A stretch of 54,109 nucleotides of DNA from Candidatus Uhrbacteria bacterium (GCA_943359345.1 CALRHE010000001.1:65995-120103); one strand, 5' to 3'; counted from the first letter of the stretch, positions 1 to 7,820 are shown. Numbers and translations are program-made. Notes: generated from the letters alone by a model not told the origin.

Positions 1-411
1 AAAAAAGAAAGAGCTGATGATGTAGCAAACTAAAGACAAGAACTCAAGTGAGTAGGCTTGATAAGCACTAGGTAGATGATAAAACGCAAACAAATTCTCC
101 GCATACAAAGTTAATACCAAAGTCACGCTCAAAGCCATGGCCCACAAACCAAATTGCGATTCGATAATTAAAAAAAACATCAGGGCTGACATTAACAACA
201 AACTCGGCGTACCAAGAAAGACCCAAAAGGCTGGGCGTTTAAATTCCCACAACAGCAGCCGCGCGAACAAGCCAGGAATTAAAATAAACGCCAGGGCAGC
301 CGGAATTTTAAGCCCAATCGGGTCAGCAATCAAAAGCCCAAAGCCAGCCAGTGACAGTAAGCAAATGACAAACGGGGTTAGGCGATGGAGAAGAATCACA
401 AAGGTAGCCAA
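1..411 (-). CDS. hypothetical multi-spanning membrane protein, partial (runs off the left edge), probable TTG start
   Basis: Own minus-strand translation gives a long open hydrophobic frame (LATFVILLHRLTPFVICLLSLAGFGLLIADPIGLKIPAALAFILIPGLFARLLLWEFKRPAFWVFLG...). Missing from the ORF track, probably because there is no nearby ATG. Overlaps the end of the upstream gene. Confidence 0.6.
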   Translation of the reverse strand, partial: MATFVILLHRLTPFVICLLSLAGFGLLIADPIGLKIPAALAFILIPGLFARLLLWEFKRPAFWVFLGTPSLLLMSALMFFLIIESQFGLWAMALSVTLVLTLYAENLFAFYHLPSAYQAYSLEFLSLVCYIISSFFF

Positions 412-773
412 GGGTGTTGAGCCTTAAGAGCAGACAATCGAGCTGTGGCATCAAGATCATCCCCCTGAATTAGTTTTCCAAAGGCAATGACTAGCTCGTA
501 GTGCAAATTTAGCTTATTAGACGGTACACGTACAGCAATCAAGGCCGCGTACGTTACTTCTGCATTTTGATTTAACTGATAATCCTCGAGCAAGCTAACT
601 ATAGCCATCTGATACGTCGACTCATCAACGATCACACTCGGAGTCGTGACTTGCCTAACGTCAGGATTGCTTTCTAAAAGCTCTTGACCCTGCGGACTTA
701 ACACCACTGCAAACACGAGCGCTAGCAGCACGCTGAAGCCGAGCAAAATGGCTGGGAACCAATGTCGATCCAT
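396..773 (-). CDS. hypothetical protein with N-terminal TM segment
   Basis: ORF with one N-terminal hydrophobic helix (WFPAILLGFSVLLALVFAVVL); appears co-directional and overlapping with the next minus-strand gene. Confidence 0.6.
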   Translation of the reverse strand: MDRHWFPAILLGFSVLLALVFAVVLSPQGQELLESNPDVRQVTTPSVIVDESTYQMAIVSLLEDYQLNQNAEVTYAALIAVRVPSNKLNLHYELVIAFGKLIQGDDLDATARLSALKAQHPWLPL

Positions 774-818
774 AATCTAAGTTAAAAGTGGAAAGTTAAA
801 AGATAAAAGTTGCTAACC

Positions 819-1874
819 CTAAGTTGGCTCGATGCGATTCCGGAAAATCTCAGCCAAGAGCACTGAGCACGCCATCACGAGTGGGATCGACAAAGCTACG
901 CCAGCCACGCCACCAATACGAAAACCAATCAACGCCGCTAGCAAGCTAATAATCGGATTCAGACCGGAAACCTTTTGCATGATCTTGGGCACCAACACGT
1001 TATTCTCGATTAGCTGAATTAGGAAATAGGCCGCCGCGGTCAAGAGTGCGTAGACCGGTGACAAAGATAAAGCCAGTACGACCGCAGGAATAGCTGCCAG
1101 CCAGGGTCCAAGGAATGGAATAACCTCAAGTAAACCAGCCAACAAGGCTAGAATCAGGGCGTAAGGCACGCCCAGAATGCTGAGCGCTATATAGGTCAAA
1201 ATAAAAATCGCCAGCATGAGCAAGAGTTGTCCGCGCAGCCATGCGCCTAGGCGCTCGCGCATCTTGCCGGCCACCTGCATCACAAACGGTTGGTACTCAG
1301 CGGGAGCCGCAAAGGCGATAGCTTTCACAAGTGCGGTTTTTTCGGCCACCAAAAAGAAGGCCAGAATCAAAACTACGCCAATAGCCACCACTGCACCAAA
1401 GGCATTTGAACCAATTTTGAGTAAGTCTGACACAGCCGCCGAGACACCCGAACCACGCAGAGTATCAACAAATTGCTGCAGGTTGGCTGAGGTGGCCTCC
1501 CAGGATAACAAATCTGCGTATTTAAGACCGTCAGCCCCAACAGCAGGTAGAAACGGGGCAAAGAAGCTGGAAAAATTTTGAATTTCAACCAGGACCGGTG
1601 GCACTACCAATATCAACGCCCCAATAACTAGTAAAATACCGATTACATACACAATCAGCGCAGCTAAGCCGCGTGGAATATTCAGGCGCTCTAAATAGTC
1701 AGCAAACGGATCAATGAGAGTGGCCAGGAATAAGGCAGCAAAAAACATCGCCAAAACGTCGCGAATAAAATACACAAAGGCCAGCACGAGTAAAATCAAA
1801 AGCGCGCGGATAATCGTGCCGGTAGAAATCGTAATAGTTTGCGGTAAGCGAGCCGGTTCTTTACGCTCTGGCAT
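819..1874 (-). CDS. AI-2E family transporter / PerM-like permease
   Basis: Multi-TM protein with family-typical C-terminal half (GVPYALILALLAGLLEVIPFLGPWLAAIPAVVLAL...QLIENNVLVPKIMQKVSGLNPI). Confidence 0.9.
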   Translation of the reverse strand: MPERKEPARLPQTITISTGTIIRALLILLVLAFVYFIRDVLAMFFAALFLATLIDPFADYLERLNIPRGLAALIVYVIGILLVIGALILVVPPVLVEIQNFSSFFAPFLPAVGADGLKYADLLSWEATSANLQQFVDTLRGSGVSAAVSDLLKIGSNAFGAVVAIGVVLILAFFLVAEKTALVKAIAFAAPAEYQPFVMQVAGKMRERLGAWLRGQLLLMLAIFILTYIALSILGVPYALILALLAGLLEVIPFLGPWLAAIPAVVLALSLSPVYALLTAAAYFLIQLIENNVLVPKIMQKVSGLNPIISLLAALIGFRIGGVAGVALSIPLVMACSVLLAEIFRNRIEPT

Positions 1875-1964
1875 AGTCCACTGTATTGTAGCAGATGTAT
1901 TCGAGTATTCGAGAGTTTAAAACCCTTGAATACTAGAATACTCGACAACTTGAATACTTTTATC

Positions 1965-2408
1965 ATGACTTCACTCGCCAGCAATAAAAAGGCTCATCAC
2001 GACTTCGAACTCCTCGAAGACTTTGAGGGTGGTTTGAAATTGACGGGACCAGAAGTAAAATCTGTGCGGGCTGGCAATACCAGCTTAACCGGAGCTTTTC
2101 TGACCTTCCAGAAGGGCGAGCTCTACCTGAAGAATGCTCATATTGGACATTATGCCCCGGCTGGCAAGGATCAACCCGAGAATACCCGGCTCGACCGTAA
2201 GGTCCTGGTACACAAACGCGAGCTTAATCGCTTGCGTGCCAAACACGAGGCCGAACGATTGACAATTGTGCCAATTTCTCTGTATACTTCGCGCGGTTTC
2301 GTGAAACTCGGCTTTGCCCTGGCAAGGGGTAAAAAGAAGCATGAGAAGCGCGAGACTCTCAAACAGCGTGACCTTGATCGTGAGATCAGAACACGTATGA
2401 AAGAGTAA
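1965..2408 (+). CDS. smpB: SsrA-binding protein SmpB
   Basis: MTSLASNKKAHHDFELLEDFEGGLKLTGPEVKSVRAGNTSL...KLGFALARGKKKHEKRETLKQRD is canonical SmpB; start placed at the internal Met of the 1926 ORF. Confidence 0.95.
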   Translation: MTSLASNKKAHHDFELLEDFEGGLKLTGPEVKSVRAGNTSLTGAFLTFQKGELYLKNAHIGHYAPAGKDQPENTRLDRKVLVHKRELNRLRAKHEAERLTIVPISLYTSRGFVKLGFALARGKKKHEKRETLKQRDLDREIRTRMKE

Positions 2409-2412
2409 TTTG

Positions 2413-2799
2413 GGCTCGCCGGGTTTCGACGTCAGCTCAAGCAATGTACGATCAAGCCGAAGTGGCACCGCACTCCGTTATCAAGTGGTGCAAATCAATA
2501 CCCGCCAACGTATTTGAAAAGGCTAAGAATGCTTTCCGCACTCTCGCCTTCTCTCCGGTTCTCGCTTAATAGCGACTTAACCCGCTCCGTCTGTAATGTC
2601 TCCTAGCAGACTCGAGTGTCATAATCAGGAAACTTGGTGTACGATCTCCGTCTTCGTACGCGACACTGGCGACGGAATCGCAAAGTGATATTTTTGTCAC
2701 GCTTATAGTCATTTTGCGTAATCAAGCGTGAATGAGCTTGGAAGTTCTCGTCATTAGGCGACTGTGCGCACGGGAGTTCAACTCTCCCCGGGTCCACCA
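2413..2799 (+). ncRNA. ssrA: transfer-messenger RNA (tmRNA)
   Basis: Starts GGGCTCGCCGGGTTTCGACG; ends T-arm GGGAGTTCAACTCTCCC then CGGGTCC-A-CCA; 5' GGGCTCG pairs with 3' CGGGTCC (7 bp with wobbles). Internal tag frame GCC AAC GTA ... GCT TAA TAG at 2504-2572. Directly follows smpB. Confidence 0.93.
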
Positions 2800-2984
2800 A
2801 CTCGCTTACCGGACTGACTCCCGTTCAGGCTCCCCTCGGGGACCTCGGGATCGCCTTCACTTTCGTCAGTCCGCCGCTCGCCTTAGCCTCCCCTTCACAT
2901 TCATTCAGGGTCGGCTACTGGCTCGTAAAAAAGTTCAACGACTTTAAGCTTTCAATTGTAAACTAAAATTTTAACCCCATCGTC

Positions 2985-3542
2985 ATGCGCATACATAGAC
3001 ATCGCCGCTTTCAGAAACCAAAATTCTCAGCTCCCGAATACAACGCCAACGGGCGGATTATTGCGGCTGAGGTCCGTTTGATTGATGAAAATGGTGTAAC
3101 TCTAGGCGTTATGGCCAAAGAAGCTGCTGTGGCTCTGGCTGCTGAACGCGGCCTGGACATCATCGAGGTTTCACCAAAAGCTGTACCTCCCGTGTGTAAG
3201 CTTGGTGATTACGGCCAATTTAAATACCAGAAAGAAAAGGAAGCTCGTAAACAGCGCGCCCAATCAAAAGAAGTCGAAATTAAAGGTATCCGTCTAACGC
3301 CCCGCATTGGTATTGGTGACCTTGATATTCGCGTGGCTCAAGCTAAAAAATTCTTTGAACAAGGAGATAAGGTTAAAGCCGAAATGATTTTGCGCGGCCG
3401 CGAAAAAGCCCACGCCGATGTGGCTAATGCCGTTTTCCATCAATTCGTGGCTAAACTTCAGGAGCACTACCCGATTAAGATTGAACAACCTCTCAAGAAC
3501 CAAGAAGGCCGTATGAACATGATTCTAGCTCGGCAGACATAG
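2985..3542 (+). CDS. infC: translation initiation factor IF-3
   Basis: VRLIDENGVTLGVMAKEAAVALAAERGLDIIEVSPKAVPPVCKLGDYGQFKYQKEKEARK...; followed by rpmI-rplT. Confidence 0.96.
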   Translation: MRIHRHRRFQKPKFSAPEYNANGRIIAAEVRLIDENGVTLGVMAKEAAVALAAERGLDIIEVSPKAVPPVCKLGDYGQFKYQKEKEARKQRAQSKEVEIKGIRLTPRIGIGDLDIRVAQAKKFFEQGDKVKAEMILRGREKAHADVANAVFHQFVAKLQEHYPIKIEQPLKNQEGRMNMILARQT

Positions 3543-3682
3543 TAGACCGTAGACAGTTTTACAGTAAACAAATTTGTAAGGGTTTCTCACAACTATCTAC
3601 CGTCTACTATCTACTGTATACTGCACAACTTGACCTTCCACTAAGATTAGGATACTCTTCCCCCGACTTTTCTCTAGTAAAT

Positions 3683-3883
3683 ATGGCCATGAAGACCCAC
3701 AAAGCTACTGCCAAGCGCGTGCGTATCACGCGTACCGGCAAAGTCCTGAAGCGCAAAGCTGGCCAGGATCACTTCAATTCCCGCGAATCGGGGAACGTTA
3801 CTCGCAACAAGCGCACAGATCTTCAGATGCCAAAAACTCTGCAAAAGACCATCAAGTCATTACTCCCCTACCATAAAGCCTAG
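3683..3883 (+). CDS. rpmI: 50S ribosomal protein L35
   Basis: MAMKTHKATAKRVRITRTGKVLKRKAGQDHFNSRESGNVTRNKR; gene order infC-rpmI-rplT. Confidence 0.93.
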   Translation: MAMKTHKATAKRVRITRTGKVLKRKAGQDHFNSRESGNVTRNKRTDLQMPKTLQKTIKSLLPYHKA

Positions 3884-3885
3884 GT

Positions 3886-4233
3886 ATGCCTCGAGTTAAA
3901 CGCGGAACACAACACGTCAAGCGCCGTAAGAGTCTTTTGAAGCGCGTTAAGGGCTTCAAGTGGGGTCGTAAGAGCAAAATTCGCTTGGCCCGACCGGCCA
4001 TGCTTAAAGCTGGTCAGTATGCTTTTCGTGATCGCCGCGCCAAAAAGCGCACCTTCCGCAACCTCTGGACCCTTAAAATCAACGCTGCTGTCCGGACTTA
4101 CGGCTTGACCTATTCCAGGTTCATTAACATGCTCAAACAGGCCAATATCGTTCTAGACCGCAAAATCTTGGCCCAAATCGCTGAAAAGCAACCAGCAATC
4201 TTTGGAAAAATCGTGGCCGCGCTCAAAGCCTAA
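3886..4233 (+). CDS. rplT: 50S ribosomal protein L20
   Basis: MPRVKRGTQHVKRRKSLLKRVKGFKWGRKSKIRLARPAMLKAGQYAFRDRRAKKRTFRNLW. Confidence 0.96.
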   Translation: MPRVKRGTQHVKRRKSLLKRVKGFKWGRKSKIRLARPAMLKAGQYAFRDRRAKKRTFRNLWTLKINAAVRTYGLTYSRFINMLKQANIVLDRKILAQIAEKQPAIFGKIVAALKA

Positions 4234-4242
4234 ACTCTTTAC

Positions 4243-4273
4243 CAAAAAACCGCTAAAAAGGCGGTTTTTTGTT
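4243..4273 (+). terminator. intrinsic terminator after rplT
   Basis: aaaaaaccgc-taaaaa-gcggttttttg hairpin followed by a T-rich tract. Confidence 0.85.
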
Positions 4274-4288
4274 TTATTGACTTTTAGG

Positions 4289-4317
4289 TTGACATTTTCA
4301 GCTATTTTTGCTATTCT
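4289..4317 (+). promoter_or_regulatory. consensus sigma70-type promoter
   Basis: TTGACA (4289-4294), 17-nt spacer, TATTCT (4312-4317); just downstream of the rplT terminator. Confidence 0.8.
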
Positions 4318-4417
4318 GCTTGGTCGTTAGCAGTGGTAATAGTTACCACTCGCCGGCGAGCAATTGACCTGTCGGCTGGTACAACCCTCACCGACTCAAC
4401 GAGAAACAGGAGGAAAG

Positions 4418-4993
4418 ATGACCCGCAGTATTTTTGCCGCCGCCGCGGCCGTGACTTTCATCGCGAGTGCGGTGGTCATCGGCTGGTTCATGCCCAGCCA
4501 GATGGCCGGTTGTTCGCCCCCGGCGGAGGCGCCCACGGCCAATGTCCTGGGCGACGGTAACCAGACGTGGTTGGCCTGCCCGCCCAAGAATTACCACACC
4601 GGAGACGAGGCCTACTCCTTCTCCACGCTGCCGACCCCAGGGTCGGTGGTGGGCACCGAGAAGTTCATGGTCTGGGGACTGCACTCGAAGGCAGAGTGCG
4701 TCACCCTGGGAAACAACCTCGAGCGTACCGACGCCTTCGTGCGCGACGGCCGCTGCTGGATCGAACAGGAGACGGACAACACGTTGTGTCAGATCGCGCA
4801 GAATGATCTGCGCATCGTACACACCTGTGTCGACGGTGCCGGGCAGCCGGTACCGCGCGACGCCGTCACCAACCGCCTGAACACCAAGCGCCAGGCCGTG
4901 CCTGGCCACCCCGGAGTAGACAGTCGCTGCGTGGTCGGCATCACCGACCACGGCTGCGAGCCGAAGCCGGTTGCCGTCGCCAACAACCCCTGA
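4418..4993 (+). CDS. hypothetical secreted or membrane-anchored Cys-rich protein of a GC-rich cassette
   Basis: Strong SD AGGAGGAAAG before ATG at 4418; MTRSIFAAAAAVTFIASAVVIGWFMPSQMAGCSPPAEAP... (signal/TM segment, multiple Cys). Confidence 0.7.
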   Translation: MTRSIFAAAAAVTFIASAVVIGWFMPSQMAGCSPPAEAPTANVLGDGNQTWLACPPKNYHTGDEAYSFSTLPTPGSVVGTEKFMVWGLHSKAECVTLGNNLERTDAFVRDGRCWIEQETDNTLCQIAQNDLRIVHTCVDGAGQPVPRDAVTNRLNTKRQAVPGHPGVDSRCVVGITDHGCEPKPVAVANNP

Positions 4994-4998
4994 CCCGT

Positions 4999-5052
4999 CG
5001 AGGCCAAGGTGACCGATCTTCCCCTAGTGGAAGTGACGTCGCCCTGGCCTCG
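4999..5052 (+). promoter_or_regulatory. branched hairpin 1 in the intergenic region of the GC-rich cassette
   Basis: cgaggccaaggtgac pairs with gtcgccctggcctcg (one mismatch, one G-U); inner stem cttcc...ggaag. Confidence 0.65.
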
Positions 5053-5071
5053 CCTCATTTCTGGAGAACAC

Positions 5072-5461
5072 GTGAGAACCACACTCGTCATCGAAAGTCA
5101 CGACCTGGCGCGCGAGACCTTCGTGCGCATCATCGGCAAGCTCGATGAGCATGAACTTTCCGCTGGAGCCGCGACCATCGAGGAAGCTGAAAGCTTGCTC
5201 GTAACTCGCCGAGACATCGGTCTGGTGCTGAGCGAAGTCCGTTTCCCTGACGGCCGCAGCCACGACCTTCACGCCCGTCTGGCACACCGGCTCTCGCTGG
5301 ATAGAGTCCACTGGGTGGCCATGTCAACGGACTGGGAGGATGAGCTCGTCCAACCGGCCCGAGCCTACTACCAGGCTGCCGGCGTGCCGATGGTCGAAAA
5401 GAAAGACCTGAAGCCCCTAGCCCTGCTCGCCCTCGTGCGAGAGCACATGCCACGGGTGTAA
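5072..5461 (+). CDS. receiver-like (CheY-fold) domain protein lacking the canonical Asp
   Basis: GTG start preceded by ctggagaacac; RTTLVIESHDLARETFVRIIGKL...IGLVLSEVRFPDGRSHDL...VHWVAMSTDW...VPMVEKKDLKPLALLALVRE follows REC-fold spacing. The ORF-track start at 5009 would run through hairpin 1. Confidence 0.55.
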   Translation: MRTTLVIESHDLARETFVRIIGKLDEHELSAGAATIEEAESLLVTRRDIGLVLSEVRFPDGRSHDLHARLAHRLSLDRVHWVAMSTDWEDELVQPARAYYQAAGVPMVEKKDLKPLALLALVREHMPRV

Positions 5462-5503
5462 GGCACCAGACCTGGACCGCCGCGTCACACACCTTGCACC
5501 CCT

Positions 5504-5562
5504 CGAGGCCAGAGCAACCGAGCCACCTCTCAGGTGGAACCACTCGCGTCGCTCTGGCCTCG
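5504..5562 (+). terminator. branched hairpin 2 / probable terminator of the GC-rich cassette
   Basis: Perfect 12-bp stem cgaggccagagc/gctctggcctcg enclosing ccacct-ctc-aggtgg; followed by ttctattta. Confidence 0.7.
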
Positions 5563-5600
5563 TTCTATTTATCAGGCCTTTTATTTACTCACGGCGAGTC

Positions 5601-5629
5601 TTGCCAGTTTTTAAAATACTTGCTACTCT
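5601..5629 (+). promoter_or_regulatory. sigma70-type promoter for the ncRNA candidate and tRNA-Asp
   Basis: TTGCCA (5601-5606), 17-nt spacer, TACTCT (5624-5629). Confidence 0.65.
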
Positions 5630-5667
5630 AGGCCCGCTCAGAGAGTGACATTAAATCACAATCCCCT

Positions 5668-5795
5668 TCCTGGATTAGATTTATTTGAGACTGGTTCTAG
5701 GCGCGGGACAGGCGAAACCGAACGTATGTAACCATACGGTGAGGTTGAAACAGGGACCCGCAACAACGAAACAGGCCAAATAAATTCAATCCAGC
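5668..5795 (+). ncRNA. candidate structured ncRNA of unknown family upstream of tRNA-Asp
   Basis: Closing stem ctggatt-agatttatttg / caaataaattc-aatccag; GCGGG/CCCGC stem; apical aacc-gaa-cgtatg-taac-catacg-gtga-ggtt; own promoter; no ORF. Confidence 0.55.
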
Positions 5796-5800
5796 TGTAA

Positions 5801-5877
5801 GGGGCGGTAGCTCAACTGGTTAGAGCGCTGCCCTGTCACGGCAGAGGTTGCGAGTTCGAGCCTCGTCCGCCCCGCCA
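5801..5877 (+). tRNA. tRNA-Asp(GTC), CCA encoded
   Basis: ggggcgg...ccgccccgcca cloverleaf; anticodon arm ctgcc-ctGTCac-ggcag. Confidence 0.95.
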
Positions 5878-5880
5878 CAT

Positions 5881-5904
5881 AAAAGCGACCCACGTGGTCG
5901 CTTT
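5881..5904 (+). terminator. intrinsic terminator after tRNA-Asp
   Basis: aaaagcgacc-cacgt-ggtcgctttt hairpin. Confidence 0.75.
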
Positions 5905-5923
5905 TATGCTACTATAAAGCCAT

Positions 5924-6268
5924 ATGGAAAAATCTTTTCGCCTTTTTCTAATAATGTTTTTTGTAGGAATAATTCTTGCCACGGCAATGAATATGACAAC
6001 AGTGCGAGGTGAGGCGGTTGGCCCCGATGGATCATTACTCATTAAAGGTTTTCCTTTTGAAGCAGGAACTCGATTTTATGATTCCACTAACAGGAGTAAT
6101 CCCTTTTTTGTCGTAAGCTCCTACGGAGCCCTTGCGGGCAATACGATTGTTAGCTTTCTTCTCGTATTTGGAGCCGTTGGTAATTTTTACTTCTTCCGCG
6201 AAATCCGCAAAAAGTTGGACCCACATGCCTCAAAATCGCCCAAATGGAAGTCATCAAAAAGCCCTTGA
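5924..6268 (+). CDS. hypothetical membrane protein
   Basis: Two hydrophobic helices (LFLIMFFVGIILATAM; NTIVSFLLVFGAVGNFYFF). Confidence 0.5.
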   Translation: MEKSFRLFLIMFFVGIILATAMNMTTVRGEAVGPDGSLLIKGFPFEAGTRFYDSTNRSNPFFVVSSYGALAGNTIVSFLLVFGAVGNFYFFREIRKKLDPHASKSPKWKSSKSP

Positions 6269-7501
6269 AACACCCCTACAAATTTGGCACTGAACCCATG
6301 CGTCCCGCCACGATTCTATGAGAAGAGGACTTTCAGCAAAACTGGAAGTTTTCTTGTTATAATTTACAAATGCATTGGTTCCCACCGGCTGAAGATCAAG
6401 AATTTGGGTAGCGAGGATGTCGAAGGGCTTTTTGTAATGCCATTCAAGGTTTCCATCAAATAGCCGCAGGTTCCAACCGATGCTCCGGAGAATCTGCTTC
6501 TTCTCGGAGATATCCACATCTGGATCAGCGAATCGAGTAAAAGCATGGTGAGCTTTATCAAAGAACGTCTCAGCGTCTAGCAACCAATGACGGGTCGAGC
6601 TTCCTCCGTCTTTGATTTTCTGTTCGATATGGGCCTTCTCGTTTAAGAGTTCATTCTTTTTGGCAATATAGTCTTCCTTGGTAACAGTTTCGCTCAGGTG
6701 TGCATCCAATAGGTTAGCTAACTTTTTATCAAGCAAGCTTAAATCCCGACCCCACTGTTCAACATGGCTTCCCTGCTTTTCAAGTTGAGAAGCGAAGTGC
6801 AGTTTGATAAGTTTCTTACACAGTTCCCAAACTCGCTCATCGATATACACGGCTTGAAGCTTCTCGTGAACCTGAATGTCTATCTCTGCTGGCTTAAGGG
6901 GCTTTTGACCGCACGTTCCACGGCGCTTACTACATGTGTAATATTCATATTCTTTTCCGCTCAGCTTCTTCTTTCTCACCCCAACAATTGAACAACCGCA
7001 TTCAGCACATTGAATAAGCCCTCGATAAACAAAGTCATGTTTTACCAACATTGGATGCGATTTGCCAGACAGGTAACTTTGTATGTCAGAAAATTCCCGT
7101 GACGTAATGATAGGGTCATGAACTCCAGAAAAAAGTTCATGCTCATAACGCATCTGTCCGCTGTAGAAAGGATTTTTCAGTATCCGTTCGATCATGCTAA
7201 TTGAGTATTTTCCCTTAAAACGCGGGCTTTTTATACCTAAATGATTCATGTACTGTGCACTCTGTTTCAGCGTCCTAGGCTCAACCAAATACCAATCAAA
7301 GAAAGAACGTATAAGCGGCGCAATAAGGGGATCCTTTTCCACGCGTCTGAGCGATCTCCCCAAAGTTATCAACGATGTTTGCTTTTCATGATCATAAAAC
7401 TTGCCCGCAATTTTACCGTCGGCATCAATATTCAAGTAGCCTATCGGCGTCATTCCCACCCACTCGCCTTTAAGAAGTTTTGAGCGTACATCGCGTCGCA
7501 C
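6254..7501 (-). pseudogene. serine site-specific recombinase remnant lacking the N-terminal resolvase domain
   Basis: Begins at VRRDVRSKLLKGEWVGMTPIGYLN (recombinase domain) and retains the zinc ribbon (CAECGCSIVGVRKKKLSGKEYEYYTCSKRRGTCGQ) and coiled coil. An in-frame TAA lies shortly upstream and the neighbouring minus-strand ORF is not resolvase-like. Confidence 0.75.
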
Positions 7502-7767
7502 AAAGCCGGAGGTATCAAGCGATTATTCATTTTGACAACTCCTCAACAGCCACGGACTTTGTTGAAAAGTACGGAGAGGATATTTCGAATGTCTTGTACA
7601 TCAACGATGATGCAATGGCGGTCATCCAGGCAGCAGGAATATCCCTGTCGCCCAATGGCTCTGTTAATGAGGTTCCCCGTACAGCAGGTTTCAACGGAAC
7701 AACCAAAACGGTTCTGAGAGGGACCACAAAACGCGTTCCAAATAGGAGCGCGTTTTGCTATACTTAA
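7480..7767 (+). CDS. hypothetical protein, doubtful or truncated
   Basis: ORF partly antisense to the recombinase start; C-terminus coincides with a terminator-like hairpin. Confidence 0.3.
   Translation: MSVHRVAQSRRYQAIIHFDNSSTATDFVEKYGEDISNVLYINDDAMAVIQAAGISLSPNGSVNEVPRTAGFNGTTKTVLRGTTKRVPNRSAFCYT
7728..7756 (+). terminator. terminator-like hairpin
   Basis: aaaacgcg-ttccaaatagga-gcgcgtttt. Confidence 0.5.
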
Positions 7768-7820
7768 GACGGTATGTTGACGGCGTATATCCTTAAAAGC
7801 TTACTCACCAAACATAGTGT

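Noticed and set aside
137-427. Plus-strand ORF of 96 aa
   Set aside because: Lies antisense to a continuous hydrophobic minus-strand frame that runs off the left edge; basic, low-complexity product without recognisable features.
2603-2947. ORFs at 2603-2800 (-) and 2732-2947 (+)
   Set aside because: They overlap the tmRNA and the infC leader; better explained as RNA structure.
4388-4951. Minus-strand ORF of 187 aa in the GC-rich cassette
   Set aside because: Antisense shadow ORF typical of GC-rich coding DNA; the plus strand has promoter, SD and signal peptide.
5801-7780. Complete integrated element using tRNA-Asp as att site
   Set aside because: No tRNA 3'-end duplication was seen downstream and the recombinase lacks its catalytic domain; only a remnant is supported.
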